A stretch of DNA of 64,000 bases from UBA9973 sp964520225 (GCA_964520225.1 CAZFNV010000002.1:1-64000), one strand, 5' to 3'; counted from the first letter of the stretch, positions 46,527 to 55,515 are shown. Numbers and translations are program-made. The notes: a model not told the origin generated them from the letters alone.

Positions 46527-48622
46527 CCGCAAAGGTCGCAAGTTCGGCCTGTTGGTTTGGCCTTAATCGCATATTTACAATCAGGGTAGTTAGAACAAGA
46601 ATAAAATATTCCGAAGCGTCCTCGGCGTTCGCTCATGTCACCCTTTTTACATACAGGGCAGGTGACGCCAGTGCGTTTGCGAGCTTCCTCAGCTTCATCT
46701 TTCTTGATGAATTTACATTTTGGATATCTAGAACAAGAGATAAATGTTCCTGTGCCGTCACGTCGCTCACGCACCACGAGTTTGCCGCCTTTCTTTTCTC
46801 CGCATTCTGGGCATGCCTCGCCAGTTTCTTCTGGGCCTTTGAGTTCAGTGCCGTCATCTTTTAACGCGCCAGTGCAGTCTGGGTATTTTGAACAAGAATA
46901 AAATTTGCCACCACGGGAAAGCTTGATAATCATGCTCGCGCCACACTTCGGACACTTTATATTATCTGGCGCCTCGCCCAGGTTGGTAGCTTTGGCAAGC
47001 TTTTCTTTTTCTTTCAGATCTTTCAAGAACGGTCCATAGAAATCGCGCAAGGTTTTTTCATACTCTCGCTCACCGCGCGATATTTCGTCTAGCTCGTCCT
47101 CCATCTCTGAAGTGAAAGTATCTGAAATATAATTTGCGAAATGTTTTTCCAAGAAATCCGACACCACTTCCCCTGTGTCAGTGGGGAAGAGCGTCCGCCC
47201 TTCTTTCTTTACGTAGTCCCGTTCTTCTAGGGTGCGCATTATGGATGCGTAAGTCGAAGGCCTGCCTATTCCGCGACTCTCGAGTTCTTTAACCAAACCC
47301 GCTTCTGTATATCGTCCTGGTGGCTCAGTAAATTTTTCTTCACTTGAGAGTTCTATTAATTTCAATTCTTCTCCTGCTTTACACTCAGGCAATTCTACAT
47401 CTTCACCTCGCGACGCCTGGTCTACCTCAAGCCAGCCCGGGAATAACAAGCGTGAGCCAGTGGCTCCGAACTCTGGAAGGTGGGTATGCCCAGCTATCTC
47501 TGCAGTAACTTTTGTTTTAAGTAATTTTGCATCAGACATCTGTGAAGACACAGCCCGCTCCCAGATCAAGCGGTAAAGTTTGTCATACTCATCACCCCCA
47601 GCATGAAGTTTATCAATGTGTGTTGGACGAATGGCTTCGTGCGCTTCTTGAGCATTTTTGGATTTTGTTTTAAAAGTTTTTGCTTGCGCATATTCTTTGC
47701 CATAATTCTTTTCTATATATTCAAGCATCTGCGTCTGTGCAACTTTAGAAATATTTGTGCTGTCTGTACGCATATATGTAATGTGTCCGGCTTCATAGAG
47801 CTTCTGAGCTATTTGCATAGTGCGAGAAGGTGAGTAGCCTAGGCGCGAGCTTGCAGTCTGTTGAAGTGTGGAAGTAGTAAATGGCGCTCGGGAAGCGCGC
47901 TTCTGCTCTGACTCTTTAACATCTTTCACTTGCCACTTGCCCGCCTTTCCGACTTTTAGAATTTCTTCCACAATTTTTTCGTCACGTGGTTCCTCAGAGC
48001 ATTCCAATGTAATGCGTTCATTTTTCGAGGTGTCGAATAATGCGGATAATCGCCAGAATTTTTCAGGCACGAAGGCACGAATCTCACGTTCCCGCTCCAT
48101 TATTATTCGTAGAGCCGGGGACTGAACTCGTCCAGCCGAGAGACCATAACGAACCTTTTTCCATATTAGCCCCGACAGATCATAGCCTACCAGGCGGTCG
48201 AGCACTCGGCGCGCTTCTTGGGCGCGGACGAGCTTCATATCCAAGTCTTCGGGATTCTTTATCGCTTCCATCACTGCCTCGGCGGTAATTTCATTAAAGC
48301 GAACACGTTTCAATTTCGATTTTTGACTTTTCACCAATTCACTTATGTGCCAAGCAATCGCTTCACCCTCACGGTCGGGGTCAGTAGCTAGGAAAATTTT
48401 ATCCGCTTTTTTCGCCAAGCCTTCGAGCTCGTGTACCACTTTTTCTTTACCTTTCGATATTTCATAATGTGGCACGAAGCCTGCTTCTATATCTATCGCT
48501 TTCTTGTTCGACTTCGGCAGATCTCTAATGTGTCCCACACTTGCACGCACAGTGAAAGCGCCGTCGAGATATTTATCGATCGTTTTTGCTTTCGAGGGGG
48601 ACTCGACAATTAATAATTGCAT
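46527..48622 (-). CDS. topA: DNA topoisomerase I (3' end lost in gap)
   Basis: Relaxes negative supercoils. TOPRIM domain (LLIVESPSKAKTIDKYLDG, LATDPDREGEAIAWHI), active-site Tyr in HITYMRTDSTNISK, and a C-terminal series of zinc fingers: IKCPKCGASM...CSKYPDC, ACPECGEKK...CSRYPKC, TCPVCKKGD...CSNYPDC, then TCDLC running into the gap. At least three complete fingers are seen. About 698 codons are present. TAATAC lies about 10 nt before the ATG. Confidence 0.95.
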
Positions 48623-48675
48623 TGTATGTAGAGTATTACACGAATATTAAATTTTTAGCAAATCACTCATATTTT

Positions 48676-49536
48676 TCATGCTAAACCAATTTCTCCCAAT
48701 TCTTCTTTTATTAGTCCTTTTATTTCCATTATTGAAAGCAGGGCGTTGCCGGCAGGTATACCCATTTTCATAGCGCGCAAAAGGTCGTCGCGAGGCATCG
48801 GTTCGCGGAGGAAGGCGACGACTTTCTTCTCATCGGGCGATAAGTCTGCAAAAAGTTTTTTCTGTTTTTCTGTATCTTTTGGTCGCTCGAATCCCAGAGC
48901 CTCCAGCACATCTTCGGCGCAAGTTACCGGAGTAGCGCCCTGCCTTAGTAATCTATTTGTTCCAGCCGAGTTTGGTGAAAATATTGAGCCAGGCACTACG
49001 AGCAAGTCGCGATTGTATTCCGTAGCTAGGCGTGCAGTTATAGTAGTGCCCGACTTTTCTGCGGCTTCTATCACCAACACCGCTTTCGAAATTCCAGCCA
49101 TCAGACGGTTGCGCATCGGGAAGCTCCAAAGTGTTGCTTTGAAGTCTGGTTCAAATTCTGAAACCAAGCATCCACCATTTTTAACCACCTCTTCTGCTAG
49201 TCTTACATTTGTTTTTGGATACATTGCTGAAGGAGCGAGGCCAGATCCAGGGAACACGAGCGCTTTGAGCCCTACAGCGAGCGCTTTCTGGTGAGCGATA
49301 GCGTCAATTCCCATCGCGAGCCCAGACACGATAACTATAGGATAGCCCTTGAGTCCAGCTATTATTTTTTCACAAGCCTCACGCCCATATGATGTGAACT
49401 TGCGCGAGCCCACTACGCATAAGTACACCAGGTTTTCTTTCGGCATTTTGCCGGCGATCCACAGATCTTCCGGAGGTTGAGGAATTTCAAGTAATGCTTT
49501 AGGAAATTCGGAGCGAGAGAGCTTTTTGATTTCCAT
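48676..49536 (-). CDS. dprA: DprA/Smf DNA-processing protein
   Basis: Binds single-stranded DNA and loads RecA during natural transformation. Rossmann-like core: VVGSRKFTSYGREACEKII, VSGLAMGIDAIAHQKAL, VFPGSGLAPSAMYPKTN and RNRLMAGISKAVLVIEA; then a short winged-helix C-terminus (SPDEKKVVAFLREPMPRDDLLRAM). At 286 aa it lacks the N-terminal SAM domain. Competence is thought to supply nucleotides and DNA to Patescibacteria. TATACT ends 7 nt before the ATG, facing the serS promoter. Confidence 0.94.
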   Translation of the reverse strand: MEIKKLSRSEFPKALLEIPQPPEDLWIAGKMPKENLVYLCVVGSRKFTSYGREACEKIIAGLKGYPIVIVSGLAMGIDAIAHQKALAVGLKALVFPGSGLAPSAMYPKTNVRLAEEVVKNGGCLVSEFEPDFKATLWSFPMRNRLMAGISKAVLVIEAAEKSGTTITARLATEYNRDLLVVPGSIFSPNSAGTNRLLRQGATPVTCAEDVLEALGFERPKDTEKQKKLFADLSPDEKKVVAFLREPMPRDDLLRAMKMGIPAGNALLSIMEIKGLIKEELGEIGLA

Positions 49537-49543
49537 ACTTAAT

Positions 49544-49553
49544 AGTATATACT
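49544..49553. promoter_or_regulatory. Divergent -10 boxes of dprA and serS
   Basis: AGTATATACT is a palindrome that supplies TATACT to both strands. It ends 7 nt from the dprA ATG and 6 nt from the serS ATG, so both transcripts would be leaderless and would compete for polymerase. Confidence 0.75.
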
Positions 49554-49559
49554 AATTAA

Positions 49560-50870
49560 ATGCTAGATATTAAGTTTATCCGAGAAAATAAGGATCTGGT
49601 TGAGGCTGGAGCTAAGAAAAAAAGGGTAGAAGTAGACCTCGATCGGCTTATAGTGCTTGACGACGAACGCCTGAAAATACTTAAGGAGGTGGAGGATTTG
49701 CGAGGTGAGGTCAACAGAGTTTCGAACGATATCGGCCGCAATCAAGATCAAGCTCTCAAAATCCAACTCATCGAAGAAATGCGCGGGGTAAAGGAAGAAA
49801 TAAAAGTAAAAGAAGAAAAAATGCGCACTGTGGTGGAGGAATGGCAGAAGCTAATGATAAAAATCCCTAACGTTCCTTCGCCCGATACCCCAGAAGGTCC
49901 AGATGAGTCTGGCAATAAAGTTATACGTCAGTGGGGCGATAAACCTAATTTTTCATTTACACCAAAAGAGCACGACGAGCTAGGGGAAAAGCTTAACATT
50001 ATAGACAACCTAACTGCGGGTGTAGTTACTGGTTCGAGATTTACTTACCTCAAGGGTGATCTGGTGCTACTTCAATTTGCCCTACTTCAATTTGTTTTTG
50101 AAACCCTTACCAATTCTCAAATTCTAGAAAAGATTGCGAGCGATAAAGGTATAAAAGTAAGCACCAAGCCTTTCACCCCCGTTATCCCTCCATTTATGAT
50201 AAAGCCGAATACTTTTCTAAAAATGGACCGCTTATATCCAACAGAGGAGCGCTATCATATAGAAAGCGATGATCTGTATCTAATAGGTAGCGCCGAGCAC
50301 ACCATAGGGCCTATGCATATGGATCAAATACTTAATGAAAAAGATATGCCAATAAGGTATATCGGATATTCTCCTGCTTTTCGTCGCGAAGCTGGAAGCC
50401 ACGGCAAGGATGTGAAAGGTATTCTTAGATTACATCAGTTTGAAAAAATAGAATTAGAGACTTTCTGCCTGCCAGAAATGTCAGTTCAAGAGCAAGATTT
50501 TATCGTAGCAATTCAAGAATATTTGATTCAAGAACTTAAGCTTCCATACCAAGTTGTGGCTATCTGCACAGGAGACATGGGGAAACCTGACTATCGACAA
50601 ATAGATATAGAAATCTGGATGCCTGGACAGAATAAATATAGAGAAACTCATACATCAGATTTAATGACCAGCTTTCAGTCGCGCAGGTTAAATACTCGCG
50701 TTCGCCGCGAAGACGGCAAGTTAGAGCTAGTACATATGAATGATGCTACTGCTTGTGCTATGGGCCGAATGCTTATAGCTATTTTAGAAAACTACCAGCA
50801 GGCGGACGGCTCGATCAAAATTCCAGAAGTTTTGCGTAAATATATGGGCGGTAGGGAATTCATAAAATAG
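49560..50870 (+). CDS. serS: Seryl-tRNA synthetase
   Basis: Class II synthetase. The N-terminal coiled-coil arm (LIVLDDERLKILKEVEDLRGEVNRVSNDIG) binds the long variable arm of tRNA-Ser. Motif 2 lies near YSPAFRREAGSHGKDVKGILRLHQFEKIE and motif 3 near NDATACAMGRMLIAILENYQ. At 436 aa it is full length. It is followed 4 nt later by the ftsQ-like gene. Confidence 0.96.
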   Translation: MLDIKFIRENKDLVEAGAKKKRVEVDLDRLIVLDDERLKILKEVEDLRGEVNRVSNDIGRNQDQALKIQLIEEMRGVKEEIKVKEEKMRTVVEEWQKLMIKIPNVPSPDTPEGPDESGNKVIRQWGDKPNFSFTPKEHDELGEKLNIIDNLTAGVVTGSRFTYLKGDLVLLQFALLQFVFETLTNSQILEKIASDKGIKVSTKPFTPVIPPFMIKPNTFLKMDRLYPTEERYHIESDDLYLIGSAEHTIGPMHMDQILNEKDMPIRYIGYSPAFRREAGSHGKDVKGILRLHQFEKIELETFCLPEMSVQEQDFIVAIQEYLIQELKLPYQVVAICTGDMGKPDYRQIDIEIWMPGQNKYRETHTSDLMTSFQSRRLNTRVRREDGKLELVHMNDATACAMGRMLIAILENYQQADGSIKIPEVLRKYMGGREFIK

Positions 50871-50874
50871 AGTA

Positions 50875-51744
50875 ATGAAAAGAAATCTGCTCAACTCTCC
50901 GCGCCTTTTAGAATTAAAAAAGAAAAGGCAAAAGAATTTCTTGAACAAAGTATGGATAACCGCCATTGGTTCTGTATTTATTGTTGCTGTATTTATTTAC
51001 ATACTCAGGCTTCCTAGTTTAAATATTGAGAACATCAGCGTAACCTCAGGCGGGGTAACAGACGAGGCGGAAATCCTGTCGCTTATCGAGGAGGAGATCG
51101 CTGGCAAGTATTTATGGTTGATACCAGAAAGTAGTGTGTTCTTTTACCCAAAATCCCGGATCGAAAACCGCATAATTCGACAATTCGCCCGCATATATAA
51201 TCTAGACTTGTCTATTATGCAAAACAGAAGCCTAGCTGTATCTTTCTCTGAAAGAGAAGAAAAATATATTTGGTGCAGAGAAACACCAGACCTTACTGAT
51301 GCGCCAGCCACTGCAGAACCATGCTACTTCCTCGATGGTGTAGGTTATATTTTTGCAGAAGCTCCATATTTCTCTGGGGATGTGTATTTTAAATTCTATG
51401 GTGGACTAGGAGAGGGTCAGACACCTGTTGGCTCGGTATTGATGGAAGAAAGATTTGTTGAATACACGGCGCTCATTGATACGCTGAAAGGTATGGGCAT
51501 TGAGCCAATAGGGTTACATATTAGACAAAGTGGTGATGCTAGAGTCTTACTTGATCGGGCAGCAAACGGAAACCAGCCAGAGATTATTTTAAAAACAGAT
51601 TCTGACTTTACTAAACTTGCCGAGAATCTTCAGTCAGCACTCGCTGCAGAACCGCTGATGTCTAGCTTTAAAAATAAATATTCTTCTCTGCTTTATATCG
51701 ACCTACGATTTGGGAATAAAGTGTACTATAAATTCAGCCAATAG
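50875..51744 (+). CDS. FtsQ/DivIB-like cell-division protein
   Basis: A basic cytoplasmic tail (LLELKKKRQKNF), one membrane helix (VWITAIGSVFIVAVFIYIL, about residues 25-43), then a POTRA-like domain (PSLNIENISVTSGGVTDEAEILSLIEEEI) and a beta-rich region. This is the FtsQ layout in 289 aa. Sequence similarity is weak as usual for the family, so the call rests mainly on architecture. It lies between serS and dus, away from other division genes. Confidence 0.72.
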   Translation: MKRNLLNSPRLLELKKKRQKNFLNKVWITAIGSVFIVAVFIYILRLPSLNIENISVTSGGVTDEAEILSLIEEEIAGKYLWLIPESSVFFYPKSRIENRIIRQFARIYNLDLSIMQNRSLAVSFSEREEKYIWCRETPDLTDAPATAEPCYFLDGVGYIFAEAPYFSGDVYFKFYGGLGEGQTPVGSVLMEERFVEYTALIDTLKGMGIEPIGLHIRQSGDARVLLDRAANGNQPEIILKTDSDFTKLAENLQSALAAEPLMSSFKNKYSSLLYIDLRFGNKVYYKFSQ

Positions 51745-51772
51745 GCTTTAGACGCTTGGCATTAGGAAAGCT
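51745..51772 (+). repeat. CTAG-type spacer before dus
   Basis: AGGCTTTAGACGCTTGGCATTAGG closely matches the start of the atpE-atpF spacer at 25496. It is a partial copy of the same spacer element. Confidence 0.65.
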
Positions 51773-52903
51773 ATGAAAAATTTCTGGAAAGAATTAAAAA
51801 GGCCGATTATGGTCCTCGCCCCGATGGCTGATGTTACGGATTGCGTGTTTAGAAAAATAATTGCTAAGTACGGCAAACCAGATGTGTTCTGGACTGAATT
51901 CGTTTCGGCTGATGGACTGGCTCACCCAAAAGCTCGCGAGAAGCTCTTGATAGATCTACGCTATAGCGTAGATGAGCATCCGATAGTTGCGCAGATATTC
52001 GGAGGTAAACCAGAAAATATCAAAGAAGCAGCTCGGCTCTGTGCCGAGCTCGGCTTCGACGGGGTTGATATAAATATGGGTTGCCCCGACCGCTCTATAG
52101 AGAAGCAGTGCGCAGGCGCGGGTATGATAAAAGACCCGGAGCTTGCCATAAAAATAATCAATTCTGCGCGGGAGGGGGCGGGAGATATCCCTGTGTCAGT
52201 AAAAACTCGCATTGGCTACAATAAAAATGAAATAAATACTTGGATCCGAACATTACTCGAACAAAAGTTACCCTTGCTTACTGTGCACTTACGCACTCGC
52301 AAAGAAATGTCTCTGGTGCCAGCACACTGGGACTTAATGAAAGACATCGTTGCTCTACGGGATGAGATAAGCCCTGAAACTTTAATATTCGGCAACGGTG
52401 ATGCCGTATATCTGGAAGATGCGCGTAAAAAATGCGCTGAGACAGGTTGCGATGGAGTAATGCTAGGGCGAGCGATATTTGGGAACCCGTGGCTATTTGC
52501 CAATTTGGCTCGCGAGAATCGCGAATGCCAAATTGAGCACCCCGCCTTATTTTTGCCAAAACATACCACTTTTGAATCCAACAATCTTTTAGAAAAAAAT
52601 ACACTCTCAGCACAGAGCCGGAATAGGCCGAGCAATAGCGAGTGTGCTGATATTGATATATCCCGCAAAAATGAGGCTGGGGCAGTGACTATTCAAGAAA
52701 AACTGGAAATTATGATAGAACATACTAAACTTTATGAGCAAGAACTTGGGGCTTATAAAAACTTCGCTATTATGAAGAAACATTATAAGGCTTATGTAAA
52801 TGGTTTTGATGGGGCAAAAGAACTCCGCATGAAGCTTATGGACGCCGAGAACGCCACCGAAGTAGAACAAATAACCCGTGATTTTTTGAGCAAACTAGGG
52901 TAA
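51773..52903 (+). CDS. tRNA-dihydrouridine synthase
   Basis: FMN-dependent reductase of uridines in the tRNA D-loop. LAPMADVTDCVFRKII, GVDINMGCPDRSIEKQCAGAGMI with the catalytic Cys, VKTRIGYNK and GCDGVMLGRAIFGNPWLF are clear. Between NPWLFANL and IQEKLEIMIEHT there are about 50 residues, where relatives have around 15. The extra DNA contains inverted repeats at 52501-52535 and 52610-52650, so it looks like in-frame palindromic insertion. The C-terminal tRNA-binding helices are normal. Confidence 0.92.
   Translation: MKNFWKELKRPIMVLAPMADVTDCVFRKIIAKYGKPDVFWTEFVSADGLAHPKAREKLLIDLRYSVDEHPIVAQIFGGKPENIKEAARLCAELGFDGVDINMGCPDRSIEKQCAGAGMIKDPELAIKIINSAREGAGDIPVSVKTRIGYNKNEINTWIRTLLEQKLPLLTVHLRTRKEMSLVPAHWDLMKDIVALRDEISPETLIFGNGDAVYLEDARKKCAETGCDGVMLGRAIFGNPWLFANLARENRECQIEHPALFLPKHTTFESNNLLEKNTLSAQSRNRPSNSECADIDISRKNEAGAVTIQEKLEIMIEHTKLYEQELGAYKNFAIMKKHYKAYVNGFDGAKELRMKLMDAENATEVEQITRDFLSKLG
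52501..52535 (+). repeat. Nested inverted repeat inside dus
   Basis: CAATTTGGC (52501-52509) and GCCAAATTG (52527-52535) enclose TCGCG-AGAAT-CGCGA. It is translated as part of ANLARENRECQIEHP in the family's variable loop. Confidence 0.7.
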
Positions 52904-52913
52904 GATATGCCTT

Positions 52914-52991
52914 ATGGAACATACTGCCCAACCCCAGAAGGAAGGCGAAGCCTCCTACGGGGCAGGTATCGAAAATAATTATGAAAAATAA
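52914..52991 (+). CDS. 25-residue possible leader peptide overlapping the dnaX start
   Basis: ATG at 52914 begins MEHTAQPQKEGEASYGAGIE and ends at a TAA 11 nt inside dnaX. A TAAGAT box ends 7 nt before the ATG, the same spacing as real leaderless genes here. The hairpin element at 52931-52968 makes up most of it and gives the same YGAG string as in the FAD oxidase and rseP inserts. It may couple translation to dnaX or may be chance. Confidence 0.4.
   Translation: MEHTAQPQKEGEASYGAGIENNYEK
52931..52968 (+). repeat. CCCC/GGGG hairpin element upstream of dnaX
   Basis: ACCCC-AGAAGGA-AGGC-GAA-GCCT-CCTACGGGGCAGGTA. It has the same ends as the elements at 15895 and 24265 and a different stem sequence. 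Confidence 0.8.
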
Positions 52992-54021
52992 TTTAGCATT
53001 ATATAGAAAGTATAGACCGAGTAAGTTTTCAGAGGTGCTGGGGCAAGAGAATGTGGTGGGGGCGCTCGAGAGCTCGGTGAAAAATAAGACAGTTTCGCAC
53101 GCATACCTATTTGTCGGCTCGCGCGGTACAGGCAAGACTTCAGTAGCTCGAATTTTTGCAAAAGAAATCGGAGTTTCAGTTAATGATTTATATGAGATAG
53201 ATGCAGCATCCAACCGTGGAATCGAGGATATCAAAGAGCTTCGTGACGGCGTGCGAGTGCTACCTTTCGATTCGAAATACAAAGTTTACATCATTGACGA
53301 GGTGCATATGCTGTCGAAAGACGCTTGGGGCGCGCTACTCAAAACTCTCGAGGAGCCACCTCTACATGTGATATTCATCCTCGCTACTACTGAATTTCAT
53401 AAAGTTCCCGAGACTATTATTTCGCGTTGCCAAGTTTTTAATTTTAAAAAGGCCAGTGCGGGAGTTTTACGCAAAATGCTATTAAATGTCGCTAAAGAGG
53501 AAGGTCGTGAGCTCGACCAGGGTGGTGCAGAAATACTGGCTATACTTGGTGATGGATCTTTCAGGAACGCTCTCGGTGAGCTTCAAAAAGTTTTAAACTT
53601 TAGTAAAGGCAAGAAGCTGAAGAGGGAAGATGTCGAGGAAGTTACCGGCGCACCAAAAGCAACTCTGGTGAATGAATATATTTCAGCAATTGCTGAAAGT
53701 GATACGGAAAAGGGTATAAATGCAATCAAAAAAGCTGAAGAGGCTGGTATGGATATGGAGTTACTGTTCAAACTTATTATTGAAAAGTTTCGTATTGCCG
53801 TGCTCCTGCGCTACGCGCCTAAACTCGAAAGCTCTCTGGTGGAAGATGTAGGTGAAGAAGATCTAGAATTTCTAAAGAAACTTATTAAAGCCGATACTGC
53901 GGGCATCTTGCGCTCGGGTTCACTTACAATACTACTAGAAGAATATCAAAATCTGGGTCGAGCCTTCATCTCGGCTCTACCTCTCGAACTCGCCCTTGTG
54001 CGAATAGTAGGGGAGAAATAA
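52981..54021 (+). CDS. dnaX: DNA polymerase III gamma/tau subunit, zinc module lost
   Basis: Clamp-loader ATPase. RKYRPSKFSEVLGQENVV at the start, P-loop GSRGTGKTSVARIFA, DEVHMLSKDAWGALLKTLEEPP (Walker B) and sensor 1 FILATTEFHKVPETIISRCQ. The usual four-Cys zinc module between the P-loop helix and the E-I-D-A-A-S-N-R motif is deleted: AKEIGVSVNDLYEIDAASNRG runs straight through. At 346 aa there is no tau extension. It likely works with the delta'-like protein at 32895. Confidence 0.93.
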   Translation: MKNNLALYRKYRPSKFSEVLGQENVVGALESSVKNKTVSHAYLFVGSRGTGKTSVARIFAKEIGVSVNDLYEIDAASNRGIEDIKELRDGVRVLPFDSKYKVYIIDEVHMLSKDAWGALLKTLEEPPLHVIFILATTEFHKVPETIISRCQVFNFKKASAGVLRKMLLNVAKEEGRELDQGGAEILAILGDGSFRNALGELQKVLNFSKGKKLKREDVEEVTGAPKATLVNEYISAIAESDTEKGINAIKKAEEAGMDMELLFKLIIEKFRIAVLLRYAPKLESSLVEDVGEEDLEFLKKLIKADTAGILRSGSLTILLEEYQNLGRAFISALPLELALVRIVGEK

Positions 54022-54026
54022 AGCCC

Positions 54027-54069
54027 TAAAATAAGTTCAGCGGCCCGCACTCGAAAGTGCGAACCGCTG
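54027..54069 (-). terminator. Terminator of the 54083-54418 cassette gene
   Basis: CAGCGG-TTCGCACT pairs with AGTGCGGG-CCGCTG around TTCG on the minus strand, followed by AACTTATTTTA. Confidence 0.82.
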
Positions 54070-54082
54070 TGATGTAGGGAAG

Positions 54083-54418
54083 CTAGGCCTGTTGCTGGAC
54101 CACCAGCTTCTTCTTCGCGACCAGTGCCTCCAATGCGCTACGGAAGCGCTGTGAGCGACCGAGGGCGTATCCCGACATTGCCGGGTCCCGAGTGTGATCT
54201 TCCGCCCAGCGCAGATCTTCTTCGGTGAGAGTCAGACCTGCTTTTCCGAGCCTCAGGCGAAACGCTGATTCTCGGAAACGATCTTCGCGAGCGGTCAGGA
54301 TCGCAACAGCCGAAGACACCTTGAGAGAACCCGTTGCTTCAGCCAGAGCGAAGCACAGATCCTCCACCGCTTCGAGATCCTCCACGGTCGGCAAGGCTCC
54401 CGTTTGCTTCTGATCCAA
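54083..54418 (-). CDS. 111-residue helical cassette protein, TTG start
   Basis: Begins (TTG)DQKQTGALPTVEDLEAVEDL and is predicted almost all helix (FALAEATGSLKVSSAVAILTAREDRFRESAF ... RSALEALVAKKK). I choose the TTG at 54418 because AAGGAGG lies 5 nt before it; the GTG two codons upstream overlaps that site. GC-rich codons and a hairpin terminator match the other cassettes. It lies next to the repeat-bordered module at 54494. Function unknown. Confidence 0.7.
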   Translation of the reverse strand: MDQKQTGALPTVEDLEAVEDLCFALAEATGSLKVSSAVAILTAREDRFRESAFRLRLGKAGLTLTEEDLRWAEDHTRDPAMSGYALGRSQRFRSALEALVAKKKLVVQQQA

Positions 54419-54493
54419 GAACACCTCCTTCGTAGTCCAAATAGTAAGGTACCTAATTTTTAGATTTTTGTAAAATACAATTGCTGTTGGTCT

Positions 54494-54579
54494 GCGACTC
54501 GAACTTTTTTAAATAATATGGCTCTAAATATAGACTTCGATTTTTAATTTGTATATTTTTTTTGGTTCGAGTCTCAGAC
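54494..54579. repeat. Left border repeat of the ASCH/kinase module
   Basis: GACTCGAAC, then GGCTCTAAATATAG, then GGTTCGAGTCTCAGA. The same three blocks in the same order lie at 55443-55515. The ends look like tRNA T-arms (GGTTCGAGTC), and the ASCH stop codon is inside the last block. Confidence 0.75.
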
Positions 54580-54927
54580 AGGTCTTACTCCGACAGCATA
54601 TATACCATACTTTTCAATCCGCCCTTTATAATCTCCCAAGCTGTTATAACTTTCGATTCCTTCTTCTATATTTCCGCCACTTGATAAAACATTCTTTGTC
54701 CCCTCAGCTTCCAGCATAGATCTCACATTTGAATAATGTGTGACAGAAAGAACAGTACAAAGCATTTTTTCGTTAGTTATGTTGTTCAAGAAAGTGATTG
54801 TGTCACCAGACTTCATCGATGCGTAACGATGATCATTTTCATCTTTTGGTGTACGTCCCTCAATTTTCTTCGTCCCATTTTTTATTGCTTGAAATGGCCT
54901 ATCATTAAGACTTAAATCGTAGTTCAT
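54574..54927 (-). CDS. ASCH-domain protein
   Basis: 117 residues with the ASCH pattern: SLNDRPFQAIKNGTKKIEGR near the start (the G-x-K-x-x-E-x-R loop), then SGDTITFLNN and LCTVLSVTHYSNVRSMLEAEG. ASCH proteins bind RNA or modified nucleosides and some are nucleases or deaminases; this one's role is open. It overlaps the upstream P-loop gene by 4 nt, so the two are translated together. Its stop codon lies inside the border repeat. Confidence 0.82.
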   Translation of the reverse strand: MNYDLSLNDRPFQAIKNGTKKIEGRTPKDENDHRYASMKSGDTITFLNNITNEKMLCTVLSVTHYSNVRSMLEAEGTKNVLSSGGNIEEGIESYNSLGDYKGRIEKYGIYAVGVRPV

Positions 54928-55406
54928 GATTTTATTTTACTTAAAATATAATCTCTAGTTTCTTCAGGAGTCTGGTTTGAATTATCTATAATTTCTCCAA
55001 ATGATGGATTATGTATCCCGATTTCATAGTGATGTTTAATTCTTGATTTTTCCCAATCATCAAGTTCTCGAGTCCCACGGTTTGTCAAAGTTTTTTCCAA
55101 TTTTGGAGCAAGTGTAAAAGTAAATATTTTTGTATTTATATCCTTAAGTTGATCCAGCATATAGTCATAATTTTTTTGGGATAGTGGATACGGAACAATT
55201 ACATCAATTCCTCTATTGGCAAAATTTCTAATTACAGACACAGCGTTCTCAAGGTTTATTGGTACTGTTTGATCAATTGGCATCCAATCGATCATTTCTC
55301 TCAATACATCAATTTCTAAAAGCGCAATGTTCGACATCTCTTTTGCTAAGAGTTTTGCTACCGTAGTTTTACCTGCATTAATTGATCCGTTTATAAAGAT
55401 AATCAT
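54924..55406 (-). CDS. P-loop kinase-like protein (AAA_33 / zeta-like)
   Basis: Walker A FINGSINAGKTTVAKLL at residues about 4-20 and a Zeta/chloramphenicol-phosphotransferase-like layout in 160 aa. EIDVLREMIDWMP carries the likely substrate Asp, and GTRELDDWEKSRIKHHYE may form the lid. It could phosphorylate a small molecule or nucleotide sugar; toxin activity is possible but not shown. TAAAAT ends 7 nt before the ATG. Together with the ASCH gene it forms a unit bordered by repeats. Confidence 0.78.
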   Translation of the reverse strand: MIIFINGSINAGKTTVAKLLAKEMSNIALLEIDVLREMIDWMPIDQTVPINLENAVSVIRNFANRGIDVIVPYPLSQKNYDYMLDQLKDINTKIFTFTLAPKLEKTLTNRGTRELDDWEKSRIKHHYEIGIHNPSFGEIIDNSNQTPEETRDYILSKIKS

Positions 55407-55442
55407 TTAATTTATTTTAACACTTTTTGAATTTTTGACCCA

Positions 55443-55515
55443 TCTGAGACTCGAACCAAAACAACGGCTTTAAATATAGTTTTTTTATTTTCAGCAAAAA
55501 TCACAAAAGTTCGAG
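55443..55515. repeat. Right border repeat of the ASCH/kinase module
   Basis: TCTGAGACTCGAACC, GGCTTTAAATATAG and AGTTCGAG, parallel to the left border at 54494. TCTGAGACTCGAACC is also the exact reverse complement of the left border's inner end (54564-54578). Confidence 0.75.

Noticed and set aside
46376..46864. Frames joining topA and relA/spoT across the second gap
   Set aside because: Artefacts of translating N as X. The two genes are separate and the gap length is arbitrary.
52060..52075. AGCTCGGC/GCCGAGCT palindrome in dus
   Set aside because: It encodes the conserved RLCAELGFDG segment, so it is ordinary coding sequence rather than an insertion.
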